A stretch of 39,313 nucleotides of DNA from Nemertoderma westbladi (lineage: Eukaryota; Xenacoelomorpha; Nemertodermatida; Nemertodermatidae), in NCBI GenBank assembly GCA_032718475.1, contig JAUCBJ010000637.1, forward strand, positions 1-39,313, written 5' to 3'. The notes under the pieces are model-generated. The model ran no database searches. It was not told the origin of the DNA and saw only the letters and a program-made list of their open reading frames with translations. The stretch's first letter is position 1. Each line of letters starts with the position of its first letter. The position numbers were made by a program, and so were the translations under genes. Shown in pieces: positions 1 to 11,400 of this stretch.

Positions 1-777
1 ATGTATTTTATTTAATGTGATTTTGGAATTTTAACGTAAATCCGAATCGGATTCTTGTAAGTTGTGTGGAAATCTAAATAATAAACAATATATCACTTTA
101 AAGAATAACTTCCCGTAAGAGTTATAAGGATGTTTTTACTTATTAATAATCCTGAATTACGTGGCTTTCTAATGAGATATGAATCATAAAATTAGATTTA
201 AAACAACTCGAGTTATTAGCCGATATGTATCCGCTTTCCCTCACAAGAATTGCTATTCCCGGTCCCGTAAACTGCCACCGCGATCCCATTACGTGGCCAT
301 TTTATACACAATCTCTTTAAATAATATCTTCTCATAAGTATTATAAAGATTTTTTTACATATTAATAATCCTGAATAACGTAGCTTTCAAATGAACTATT
401 AATCATTGAATTCCGTTCATTATAACGCGACTTACAAACGGTTTAAAACCCAACAGTAAGAATATTGTTCTTCAATTCATTATTTTTGCAATTAAATAAA
501 TAATCCATTTGGCCTGGAATGTAACTTCAACCAATGAGAGGCCTAGGATTCCCGTTACAAAGGATCTCTATGGGACAGCGGCTCCTTCAATACATTTAGT
601 ATAGGAGGGCGGCTAAAGTCGAGAATTAATCTTATTAATAATATCAACATTAAGTTGTATTGGCGAAATTCAATACATTCTAATTCGCTTCCTATAATAT
701 ATTGTTGTTCTTTTTGTATAGCGGCTCTTTTAATAAAACTATTTAAAGTTCAGTTAATAATTATAGCGCAGCCGTTT
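1..777. other. AT-rich non-coding stretch with a diverged direct repeat
   Basis: No coding region is recognisable here on either strand. A diverged duplication is visible: the stretch from about 107 to 200 resembles 321 to 411, sharing the core ATTAATAATCCTGAAT at 142 and 361, about 219 bp apart. The stretch ends directly at an adapter dimer (778-830), so its physical link to the rest of the window is doubtful. Confidence 0.6.
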
Positions 778-830
778 AGTACTCTGCGTTGATACCACTG
801 CTTTAAGCAGTGGTATCAACGCAGAGTACT
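778..830. other. Back-to-back amplification adapters (library artefact)
   Basis: Positions 805-830 read as a 26-mer beginning AAGCAGTGGTATCAACGC and ending GAGTACT. Positions 778-803 are its exact reverse complement, with one extra T at 804. From memory, this is the SMART-type primer sequence that is also used as the PCR adapter in low-input long-read genomic libraries. Two adapters meeting at their outer ends with one extra A/T base is what ligation of two amplified, A-tailed molecules would leave. It is not biological sequence, and it marks a probable chimeric join between 777 and 831. Confidence 0.93.
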
Positions 831-1676
831 GGTACGCGTTGATGTACCCGTTGATGTACGCGTTAATGTACGCGTTGAGGTACGCGTTGAGGTACGAGTT
901 GAGGTACGCGTTGAGGTACGCGTTGATGTACCCGTTGATGTACGCGTTGAGGTACGCGTTGAGGTACGCGTTGATGTTCGCGTTGATGTACGCGTTAATG
1001 TACGCGTTGAGGTACGCGTTGATGTTCGCGTTGATGTACGCGTTAATGTACGCGTTGAGGTACGCGTTGATGTACGCGTTGAGGTACGCGTTGATGTACC
1101 CGTTGATGTACGCGTTGAGGTACGCGTTGATGTACGCGTTGAGGTACGCGTTGATGTTCGCGTTGATGTACGCGTTAATGTACGCGTTGAGGTACGCGTT
1201 GAGGTACGAGTTGAGGTACGCGTTGAGGTACGCGTTGATGTACCCGTTGATGTACGCGTTGAGGTACGCGTTGAGGTACGCGTTGATGTTCGCGTTGATG
1301 TACGCGTTAATGTACGCGTTGAGGTACGCGTTGATGTTCGCGTTGATGTACGCGTTAATGTACGCGTTGAGGTACGCGTTGATGTACGCGTTGAGGTACG
1401 CGTTGATGTTCGCGTTGATGTACGCGTTAATGTACGCGTTGAGGTACGCGTTGAGGTACGAGTTGAGGTACGCGTTGAGGTACGCGTTGATGTACCCGTT
1501 GATGTACGCGTTGAGGTACGCGTTGATGTTCGCGTTGATGTACGCGTTAATGTACGCGTTGATGTACGCGTTGATGTACGCGTTGATGTACGCGTTAATG
1601 TACGCGTTGAGGCACGCGTTGATGTACGCGTTGATGTACGCGTTGAGGTACGCGTACATCGTACATACGCGTACAT
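831..1676. repeat. 12-bp minisatellite, about 70 copies
   Basis: Tandem repeat of GTACGCGTTGAT with common variants (GAG for GAT, TTAATG for TTGATG, GTTCGC and GTACCC). Variants recur in blocks, so there is some higher-order structure. Because 12 is a multiple of three and the unit lacks stop codons in several frames, long meaningless open frames run through it on both strands. It starts at the adapter junction and ends inside the reading frame of the adjacent reverse-strand LINE, replacing that element's 3' part. A second block of the same repeat lies at 4058-4160. Confidence 0.95.
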
Positions 1677-4057
1677 AGAACACCTGCCATCTGTTTCTAT
1701 GGATAGAAAGTGACATTTTGAGAAGTTCAATTTCATGTTGTGTTTCTCGAGGAAGCAGCTCGATAATTGCAGCATTTCCTGTAAATCTGATTTAAGTGTA
1801 GCAAGCAGCAGTACATCATCTGCATATGTTAAAATGGCAAAAGATTCCCTTGCTATGTGAACTCCTAGGCCGCTCTCCACTATTTCAGTAATTAAATCCG
1901 TCATGTAATAGTTGAATAGTAGTGGGGATAGGACTCCACCTTGTCGCACACCTTGACACAAGGCAATCGGCTCTGCATAACAATATCCATTACAATTCAA
2001 ATATGCGACCGAATTTCTATAGTATGTCTCTATAGCATCAACAATGTTGCCATTTAATTTTGACTGTCTCAGTTTGTCAAAAAGCATAGTGTAGCTAACT
2101 TTATCGAATGCAGCCGACATATCAAGAGATAAGGCATATATTTTTGAGTTTTTCTTGTTAAACTTTCGAATTAGCTGGGATGCCAATAAATAAGCAGTTT
2201 CACTGCCTATGCCTTTTCTATAACCAAGCTGGAGTTCATTTAGAGTCAGACATTCAAGCTCTTTAATGATAGTTCGCTCCCATAATTTTGCCAAAACAGT
2301 GATAATACTTATATTTCGAAATCGTGTTGAATTTTGTATTACAGAGTTCTTCTTGGCTGGTTTAGGAACAGGAAATATTATACTAGTTGAGAAGGAAAGA
2401 GGGGTTTTCCCTTTGCGGTTAATCTCATTGAAAATATCTGCAATGAAACCCGTAAGTGTATCGGATAGGCCATAAAATAAAGATTCTGAGATGATATTGT
2501 TGATATCAGCTGCCTTCTGCCGGTTAAGGTCCTTTATATTGGATTCAATTTCTGTTGGGGTTATATTATTTGGGTTTGTCTTCGTTGAACAGTCATCTTT
2601 GACTGTCTTCCCCAGCTCGGGCTTTGAATTACTACATGTGGGATCAGGTGTATGAAGTGATGGATCTTCATTGTGTTGCATACAGTTGTTGAATTGTGTT
2701 TTAACTTCGTGATATAGTAATGTAGGATTTGGAACAATGAAGTTGTCTTTTACTGGCTTAATATTTTTCCAGAAAAGTTTCGGATCATGCCTGTTTGTTG
2801 CAATAATATCTCTTATATGTTGTTGATAGTCTTGGTAGTCTTTTGAGTAATTTGTGCTACGTTTTCCAGTCACCTTTAAGTTTTTGCGATATTTCAAATG
2901 AGTTTTTGGTTTCCAGTAAAATCTAGGAATATTGTTTTTGGATGCTTCGTTTATAGTATTTGTTAGGATATTCACTTTCTCATCTAAAGTTACATTGTGA
3001 TTTACAGATTCAAGCTTTCCTCGGATTTCCTCTCTGTAAGCAACCTTCTGTACATTTGTTGCCTTTTTGAAATCAAATTTAGTTTGTTTAATTCGAGATC
3101 GTAGTAGATTGTCTTCCACTTGGAGAGTCTTTTTATATTGGAGGAGTATCTTTACTGGCCTATGATCAGAGAGGTTTTTCTCATCATGTTCTAGTACAAG
3201 TGACTCTCGGATATTTTCATACATTTCATTTCCAACTAATATGTGATCAATGTAACTCTCACGAATGATATCTCCAAATTTGTTATTGAAGGTGTATGTA
3301 GACATTGGACCAGATGCCTTTATACACATGTCAGCAACTGTAAAGTCATAATTTCTCAATATGACATTGTTAAAAATATGTCCAAAATGTGAATAACTTC
3401 TAGATCCTCTGGGATGAAAAATATCTGCTTTAAGTGACCCATTAATATCACCTCCTATGATTATACCCAAACCAGCTGCCTGACATTCTTCAATGACAGT
3501 AGCCAGGTGAGTAGTGGTAAGAAAATAATTATTTTTATCTTCAGGTCTGTTGCAATCTGAAGGGAGATATATATTGATTATTGCCAAGTCTCTATCAAAA
3601 GCTCCAGCAATTCTAATACCAGTTAAACGTTCAGAGTTTAAGTTTAAAGGACTGCAAAATACTTGTAGGTTATTTTTTATATATATAACCGTTCCCCCTT
3701 CTCCCCGTATCCGCCGCTTGGGTTTAAGCATCTCTGACGAGATTGTGTAATCAACACATGTATATTCTTTATGTAGAGACTGTCTCTTGAAGAAAAAGTC
3801 AGCTTGTCTAGGCCCAAGCCAGTGTTCTTGTAACATCAGAACATCTGGTTTCTCAGTATTCAATCTTTGTATGATATATGATTTATTTCTGATAAAACCC
3901 TTGCAATTAAAAGTTTCTATTTTTAAGAATCCAGTACTAGATTTAGTTTCATATTTATGAGCATGTAAAACTTGACCTTCATTCACTACTGCACAGTATT
4001 TTGAAGTCTGCTTAAAACCACTGCCTTGGTTGTGGCTTTGGATAATTGTTGGTTTAA
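1677..4057 (-). mobile_element. LINE (non-LTR retrotransposon) fragment: AP endonuclease and reverse transcriptase, both ends missing
   Basis: On the reverse strand one frame stays open from inside the 12-bp array at 4058 down to the array at 1676. Numbering from the GTG at 3986, an APE-type endonuclease covers about residues 20-285: Asn27 in the first strand, the QEHW motif with Glu54, then GGDING and SDHRPV. A reverse transcriptase covers about 520-770, with FRNIS, LDMSAAFD, GVRQGGVLSPLLF and the catalytic YADD (residues 721-724, DNA 1815-1826). The thumb, the C-terminal part and the 3' UTR are absent, and no ORF1 is visible upstream. The coding part has no stop or frameshift, so it looks young. 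Domain order fits the Jockey/CR1-type superfamily; the clade is not resolved. Loss of both ends to the same 12-bp repeat is odd, because ordinary target-primed insertion keeps the 3' end. It cannot be autonomous as it stands. Confidence 0.9.
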
Positions 4058-4160
4058 GTTGATGTACGCGTTGATGTTCGCGTTGATGGACGCGTTGAGG
4101 TACGCGTTGAGGTACGCGTTGATGTACGCGTTGATGTACGCGTTAATGTACGCGTCGAGT
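4058..4160. repeat. 12-bp minisatellite, second block (about 8 copies)
   Basis: Same unit family as at 831-1676 (TTGATGTACGCG and variants, including TTCGCG and TGGACGCG). It directly abuts the upstream end of the reverse-strand LINE fragment, so the fragment is enclosed by the same repeat on both sides. Confidence 0.9.
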
Positions 4161-4471
4161 TACAAGTTGAGTGATATTAATATTTCATTTGGATGGGTCC
4201 AGTTCTAACTTAATTTTCATCATTATTATAATTTACGTTTATGTATATTGTTTTCATAAAAAACTAACAAAATAGTCGAAGATGTGAGATATATTTTCTT
4301 GTGCGAAAGTATATCATAATATGTGAGATATATATTATCTTATTTGAAAGTGAATTACGTATGTGAGATATCTTAAATGTGTGAAATGTGTGAGATATAT
4401 GATCTTATTTTATAATTTATTATTAGTGTTTGGCTAGCAATTACAGTTTACTCCAACAAACTAAAAAATAG

Positions 4472-4735
4472 CAAAACACATACTTTCTGCACCAAGTAAT
4501 TTACTCATTTACCAAATAGCATACAAGCGGACCAAAAAAATAAATCTGGCCAAAAAAATAATAAAAGAACAAAACACATACTTTCTGCACCAAGTAATTT
4601 ACTCATTTACCAAATAGCATACAAGCGGACCAAAAAAATAAATCTGGCCAAAAAAATAATAAAAGAACAAAACACATACTTTTCGTACCAAATAATTTAC
4701 TTGTTGACCAAAAAAATACATCCTAACTAATGTTA
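4472..4735. repeat. 98-bp direct repeat, two full copies and a diverged third
   Basis: Copies start at 4472, 4570 and 4668. The first two are essentially identical. The third diverges after about 20 bp, with CTTTTCGTACC replacing CTTTCTGCACC. The unit is A-rich with repeated CCAAAAAAATA motifs. Confidence 0.9.
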
Positions 4736-4841
4736 TAAATTCGACCCAAAAATTAAACATCTGCCCCAAAACATTTACTATACACTAAAACACAAAGTAA
4801 ACAACAATAGCCAGATATTTGATATTTTTTTTCCATAGAGT

Positions 4842-4945
4842 CTGCTTTTTCTAACCAAAACTATAAACGATGTTGATACCAATAGAGAGAAAGGAGCAGG
4901 TTGCAAAGACGGCTTTTTCTAACCAAAAGAATAAACGATGTTGTT
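4842..4945. repeat. 68-bp spaced direct repeat
   Basis: A stretch of about 33 bp containing GCTTTTTCTAACCAAAA and ATAAACGATGTTG occurs at 4844 and again at 4912, 68 bp apart, with a few mismatches. Confidence 0.8.
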
Positions 4946-5151
4946 AACAATATCGAATATAAAATTATATAAAAATACTTTGGGGCGAATATGAATAATT
5001 TGGTGCGAAAAGTATGTAATCTGGGAAAGAAATAATTTGTGGTTTAAGTGTCTATGTTTAAGTGTGTTTTGTAAGTTTAAGTTGTCTCAACTAATATATT
5101 TTTATTATATTAATTGTTTAATCACAAAAGTATTTGGTATTGATCCTGTAG

Positions 5152-5407
5152 AGACGGGATGAGTTGAGACGCGAGATCGGTGAAACAATCGAACAAGCAA
5201 CGAATTCCTACGATTCTCGTGATGAAGCCCAAAATAAAATGCTACTTCTAAAGGAGAAAGCGGACAAAGATAGACAACAGCACGAAGCTGAGATCAAGGA
5301 GCTCCAAAGAATTATCGACCACGATAGGAAACTCAAGGAGTTTATGACCATAAAGGGGCAGGAGAGGGCCGAGGATGAAAGTGTACTTCAAGCAAGGAAG
5401 AAGAGAG
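5152..5407 (+). CDS. ODAD1: ODAD1/CCDC63-like outer dynein arm docking protein, exon a (internal)
   Basis: First visible exon of a coiled-coil protein of the ODAD1 (CCDC114)/CCDC63 family. With its partners this family docks outer dynein arms on axonemal doublet microtubules. It encodes 85 residues plus one base. The charged heptad-like pattern and the block around HEAEIKELQRIIDHDRKLKE are typical of the family (recognised from memory, no search run). The acceptor is CCTGTAG at 5145-5151 and the donor is GAG|GTAGGT at 5408. It ends in phase 1, which matches the next exon and rebuilds an Asp codon (RKKR-D-AEAAEKK). No start codon is assigned: the N-terminal exons must lie upstream, outside the window or lost at the chimeric join at 778-830. 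The 30-bp satellite starts at the first base of the intron. Vertebrate ODAD1 and CCDC63 are paralogues and this gene may be pro-orthologous to both. Confidence 0.85.
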
Positions 5408-8400
5408 GTAGGTCAGCTTAATGAAGGAAGGAGGGGAGTAGGTCAGCTTAATGAAGGAAGGAGGGGAGTAGGTCAGCTTAATGAAGGAAGGAGGGGAGTA
5501 GGTCAGCTTAATGAAGGAAGGAGGGGAGTGGGTCGGCTTAATGAAGGGGGGAGGGGACTAGGTCGGCTTAATGAAGGAAGGAGGGGAGTAGGTCAGCTTA
5601 ATGAAGGAAGGAGGGGAGTAGGTCGGCTTAATGAAGGAAGGAGGGGAGTAGGTCGGCTTAATGCAGGAAGGAGGGGAGTAGGTCGGCGTAATGAAGGAAG
5701 GAGGGGAGTAGGTCGGCTTAATGAAGGAAGGAGGGGAGTAGGTCGGCTTAATGAAGGAAGGAGGGGAGTAGGTCGGCTTAATGAAGGAAGGAGGGGAGTA
5801 GGTCGGCTTAATGAAGGAAGGAGGGGAGTAGGTCGGCTTAATGAAGGAAGGAGGGGAGTAGGTCAGCTTAATGAAGGAAGGAGGGGAGTAGGTCGGCTTA
5901 ATGAAGGAAGGAGGGGAGTAGGTCGGCTTAATGAAGGAAGGAGGGGAGTAGGTCGGCTTAATGAAGGAAGGAGGGGAGTAGGTCGGCTTAATGAAGGAAG
6001 GAGGGGAGTAGGTCGGCTTAATGAAGGAAGGAGGGGAGTAGGTCGGCTTAATGAAGGAAGGAGGGGAGTAGGTCAGCTTAATGAAGGAAGGAGGGGAGTA
6101 GGTCGGCTTAATGAAGGAAGGAGGGGAGTAGGTCGGCTTAATGAAGGAAGGAGGGGAGTAGGTCGGCTTAATGAAGGAAGGAGGGGAGTAGGTCGGCTTA
6201 ATGAAGGAAGGAGGGGAGTAGGTCGGCTTAATGAAGGAAGGAGGGGAGTAGGTCGGCTTAATGAAGGAAGGAGGGGAGTAGGTCGGCTTAATGAAGGAAG
6301 GAGGGGAGTAGGTCGGCTTAATGAAGGAAGGAGGGGAGTAGGTCGGCTTAATGAAGGAAGGAGGGGAGTAGGTCGGCTTAATGAAGGAAGGAGGGGAGTA
6401 GGTCGGCTTAATGAAGGAAGGAGGGGAGTAGGTCGGCTTAATGAAGGAAGGAGGGGAGTAGGTCGGCTTAATGAAGGAAGGAGGGGAGTAGGTCGGCTTA
6501 ATGAAGGAAGGAGGGGAGTAGGTCGGCTTAATGAAGGAAGGAGGGGAGTAGGTCGGCTTAATGAAGGAAGGAGGGGAGTAGGTCGGCTTAATGAAGGAAG
6601 GAGGGGAGTAGGTCGGCTTAATGAAGGAAGGAGGGGAGTAGGTCGGCTTAATGAAGGAAGGAGGGGAGTAGGTCGGCTTAATGAAGGAAGGAGGGGAGTA
6701 GGTCGGCTTAATGAAGGAAGGAGGGGAGTAGGTCGGCTTAATGAAGGAAGGAGGGGAGTAGGTCGGCTTAATGAAGGAAGGAGGGGAGTAGGTCGGCTTA
6801 ATGAAGGAAGGAGGGGAGTAGGTCGGCTTAATGAAGGAAGGAGGGGAGTAGGTCAGCTTAATGAAGGAAGGAGGGGAGTAGGTCGGCTTAATGAAGGAAG
6901 GAGGGGAGTAGGTCGGCTTAATGAAGGAAGGAGGGGAGTAGGTCGGCTTAATGAAGGAAGGAGGGGAGTAGGTCGGCTTAATGAAGGAAGGAGGGGAGTA
7001 GGTCGGCTTAATGAAGGAAGGAGGGGAGTAGGTCGGCTTAATGAAGGAAGGAGGGGAGTAGGTCGGCTTAATGAAGGAAGGAGGGGAGTAGGTCGGCTTA
7101 ATGAAGGAAGGAGGGGAGTAGGTCGGCTTAATGAAGGAAGGAGGGGAGTAGGTCGGCTTAATGAAGGAAGGAGGGGAGTAGGTCGGCTTAATGAAGGAAG
7201 GAGGGGAGTAGGTCGGCTTAATGAAGGAAGGAGGGGAGTAGGTCGGCTTAATGAAGGAAGGAGGGGAGTAGGTCGGCTTAATGAAGGAAGGAGGGGAGTA
7301 GGTCGGCTTAATGAAGGAAGGAGGGGAGTAGGTCGGCTTAATGAAGGAAGGAGGGGAGTAGGTCGGCTTAATGAAGGAAGGAGGGGAGTAGGTCGGCTTA
7401 ATGAAGGAAGGAGGGGAGTAGGTCGGCTTAATGAAGGAAGGAGGGGAGTAGGTCGGCTTAATGAAGGAAGGAGGGGAGTAGGTCGGCTTAATGAAGGAAG
7501 GAGGGGAGTAGGTCGGCTTAATGAAGGAAGGAGGGGAGTAGGTCGGCTTAATGAAGGAAGGAGGGGAGTAGGTCGGCTTAATGAAGGAAGGAGGGGAGTA
7601 GGTCGGCTTAATGAAGGAAGGAGGGGAGTAGGTCGGCTTAATGAAGGAAGGAGGGGAGTAGGTCGGCTTAATGAAGGAAGGAGGGGAGTAGGTCGGCTTA
7701 ATGAAGGAAGGAGGGGAGTAGGTCGGCTTAATGAAGGAAGGAGGGGAGTAGGTCGGCTTAATGAAGGAAGGAGGGGAGTAGGTCGGCTTAATGAAGGAAG
7801 GAGGGGAGTAGGTCGGCTTAATGAAGGAAGGAGGGGAGTAGGTCGGCTTAATGAAGGAAGGAGGGGAGTAGGTCGGCTTAATGAAGGAAGGAGGGGAGTA
7901 GGTCGGCTTAATGAAGGAAGGAGGGGAGTAGGTCGGCTTAATGAAGGAAGGAGGGGAGTAGGTCGGCTTAATGAAGGAAGGAGGGGAGTAGGTCGGCTTA
8001 ATGAAGGAAGGAGGGGAGTAGGTCGGCTTAATGAAGGAAGGAGGGGAGTAGGTCGGCTTAATGAAGGAAGGAGGGGAGTAGGTCGGCTTAATGAAGGAAG
8101 GAGGGGAGTAGGTCGGCTTAATGAAGGAAGGAGGGGAGTAGGTCGGCTTAATGAAGGAAGGAGGGGAGTAGGTCGGCTTAATGAAGGAAGGAGGGGAGTA
8201 GGTCGGCTTAATGAAGGAAGGAGGGGAGTAGGTCGGCTTAATGAAGGAAGGAGGGGAGTAGGTCGGCTTAATGAAGGAAGGAGGGGAGTAGGTCGGCTTA
8301 ATGAAGGAAGGAGGGGAGTAGGTCGGCTTAATGAAGGAAGGAGGGGAGTAGGTCGGCTTAATGAAGGAAGGAGGGGAGTAGGTCGGCTTAATGAAGGAAG

Positions 8401-11400
8401 GAGGGGAGTAGGTCGGCTTAATGAAGGAAGGAGGGGAGTAGGTCGGCTTAATGAAGGAAGGAGGGGAGTAGGTCGGCTTAATGAAGGAAGGAGGGGAGTA
8501 GGTCGGCTTAATGAAGGAAGGAGGGGAGTAGGTCGGCTTAATGAAGGAAGGAGGGGAGTAGGTCGGCTTAATGAAGGAAGGAGGGGAGTAGGTCGGCTTA
8601 ATGAAGGAAGGAGGGGAGTAGGTCGGCTTAATGAAGGAAGGAGGGGAGTAGGTCGGCTTAATGAAGGAAGGAGGGGAGTAGGTCGGCTTAATGAAGGAAG
8701 GAGGGGAGTAGGTCGGCTTAATGAAGGAAGGAGGGGAGTAGGTCGGCTTAATGAAGGAAGGAGGGGAGTAGGTCGGCTTAATGAAGGAAGGAGGGGAGTA
8801 GGTCGGCTTAATGAAGGAAGGAGGGGAGTAGGTCGGCTTAATGAAGGAAGGAGGGGAGTAGGTCGGCTTAATGAAGGAAGGAGGGGAGTAGGTCGGCTTA
8901 ATGAAGGAAGGAGGGGAGTAGGTCGGCTTAATGAAGGAAGGAGGGGAGTAGGTCGGCTTAATGAAGGAAGGAGGGGAGTAGGTCGGCTTAATGAAGGAAG
9001 GAGGGGAGTAGGTCGGCTTAATGAAGGAAGGAGGGGAGTAGGTCGGCTTAATGAAGGAAGGAGGGGAGTAGGTCGGCTTAATGAAGGAAGGAGGGGAGTA
9101 GGTCGGCTTAATGAAGGAAGGAGGGGAGTAGGTCGGCTTAATGAAGGAAGGAGGGGAGTAGGTCGGCTTAATGAAGGAAGGAGGGGAGTAGGTCGGCTTA
9201 ATGAAGGAAGGAGGGGAGTAGGTCGGCTTAATGAAGGAAGGAGGGGAGTAGGTCGGCTTAATGAAGGAAGGAGGGGAGTAGGTCGGCTTAATGAAGGAAG
9301 GAGGGGAGTAGGTCGGCTTAATGAAGGAAGGAGGGGAGTAGGTCGGCTTAATGAAGGAAGGAGGGGAGTAGGTCGGCTTAATGAAGGAAGGAGGGGAGTA
9401 GGTCGGCTTAATGAAGGAAGGAGGGGAGTAGGTCGGCTTAATGAAGGAAGGAGGGGAGTAGGTCGGCTTAATGAAGGAAGGAGGGGAGTAGGTCGGCTTA
9501 ATGAAGGAAGGAGGGGAGTAGGTCGGCTTAATGAAGGAAGGAGGGGAGTAGGTCGGCTTAATGAAGGAAGGAGGGGAGTAGGTCGGCTTAATGAAGGAAG
9601 GAGGGGAGTAGGTCGGCTTAATGAAGGAAGGAGGGGAGTAGATCGGCTTAATGAAGGAAGGAGGGGAGTAGGTCGGCTTAATGAAGGAAGGAGGGGAGTA
9701 GGTCGGCTTAATGAAGGAAGGAGGGGAGTAGGTCGGCTTAATGAAGGAAGGAGGGGAGTAGGTCGGCTTAATGAAGGAAGGAGGGGAGTAGGTCGGCTTA
9801 ATGAAGGAAGGAGGGGAGTAGGTCGGCTTAATGAAGGAAGGAGGGGAGTAGGTCGGCTTAATGAAGGAAGGAGGGGAGTAGGTCGGCTTAATGAAGGAAG
9901 GAGGGGAGTAGGTCGGCTTAATGAAGGAAGGAGGGGAGTAGGTCGGCTTAATGAAGGAAGGAGGGGAGTAGGTCGGCTTAATGAAGGAAGGAGGGGAGTA
10001 GGTCGGCTTAATGAAGGAAGGAGGGGAGTAGGTCGGCTTAATGAAGGAAGGAGGGGAGTAGGTCGGCTTAATGAAGGAAGGAGGGGAGTAGGTCGGCTTA
10101 ATGAAGGAAGGAGGGGAGTAGGTCGGCTTAATGAAGGAAGGAGGGGAGTAGGTCGGCTTAATGAAGGAAGGAGGGGAGTAGGTCGGCTTAATGAAGGAAG
10201 GAGGGGAGTAGGTCGGCTTAATGAAGGAAGGAGGGGAGTAGGTCGGCTTAATGAAGGAAGGAGGGGAGTAGGTCGGCTTAATGAAGGAAGGAGGGGAGTA
10301 GGTCGGCTTAATGAAGGAAGGAGGGGAGTAGGTCGGCTTAATGAAGGAAGGAGGGGAGTAGGTCGGCTTAATGAAGGAAGGAGGGGAGTAGGTCGGCTTA
10401 ATGAAGGAAGGAGGGGAGTAGGTCGGCTTAATGAAGGAAGGAGGGGAGTAGGTCGGCTTAATGAAGGAAGGAGGGGAGTAGGTCGGCTTAATGAAGGAAG
10501 GAGGGGAGTAGGTCGGCTTAATGAAGGAAGGAGGGGAGTAGGTCGGCTTAATGAAGGAAGGAGGGGAGTAGGTCGGCTTAATGAAGGAAGGAGGGGAGTA
10601 GGTCGGCTTAATGAAGGAAGGAGGGGAGTAGGTCGGCTTAATGAAGGAAGGAGGGGAGTAGGTCGGCTTAATGAAGGAAGGAGGGGAGTAGGTCGGCTTA
10701 ATGAAGGAAGGAGGGGAGTAGGTCGGCTTAATGAAGGAAGGAGGGGAGTAGGTCGGCTTAATGAAGGAAGGAGGGGAGTAGGTCGGCTTAATGAAGGAAG
10801 GAGGGGAGTAGGTCGGCTTAATGAAGGAAGGAGGGGAGTAGGTCGGCTTAATGAAGGAAGGAGGGGAGTAGGTCGGCTTAATGAAGGAAGGAGGGGAGTA
10901 GGTCGGCTTAATGAAGGAAGGAGGGGAGTAGGTCGGCTTAATGAAGGAAGGAGGGGAGTAGGTCGGCTTAATGAAGGAAGGAGGGGAGTAGGTCGGCTTA
11001 ATGGAGGAAGGAGGGGAGTAGGTCGGCTTAATGAAGGAAGGAGGGGAGTAGGTCGGCTTAATGGAGGGAGGAGGGGAGTAGGTCGGCTTAATGAAGGAAG
11101 GAGGGGAGTAGGTCGGCTTAATGAAGGAAGGAGGGGAGTAGGTCGGCTTAATGAAGGAAGAAGGGGAGTAGGTCGGCTTAATGAAGGAAGGAGGGGAGTA
11201 GGTCGGCTTAATGGAGGGAGGAGGGGAGTAGGTCGGCTTAATGGAGGAAGGAGGGGAGTAGGTCGGCTTAATGAAGGAAGGAGGGGAGTAGGTCGGCTTA
11301 ATGAAGGAAGGAGGGGAGTAGGTCGGCTTAATGAAGGAAGGAGGGGAGTAGGTCGGCTTAATGAAGGAAGGAGGGGAGTAGGTCGGCTTAATGAAGGAAG

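Larger units (their letters stand above)
4161..5151. other. AT-rich intergenic or intronic DNA with short direct repeats
   Basis: No coding signal. TGTGAGATAT recurs at 4283, 4322, 4362 and 4388 in a degenerate repeat. The 3' end (about 5130-5151, ending CCTGTAG) serves as the splice acceptor of the first ODAD1-like exon seen here. No upstream exon of that gene is recognisable between 831 and 5151. Confidence 0.6.

Noticed and set aside
754-1716. Low-complexity open frames (NAYINAY, MYALRYAL) through the 12-bp array
   Set aside because: Same cause: a 12-bp unit without stops in several frames. No flanking coding signal, and one end lies at an adapter artefact.
4008-4026. CTGCTTAAAACCACTGCC resembles words of the adapter at 778-830
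   Set aside because: Only short fragments match, the order and spacing differ, and it lies within the open frame of the LINE. Treated as chance.
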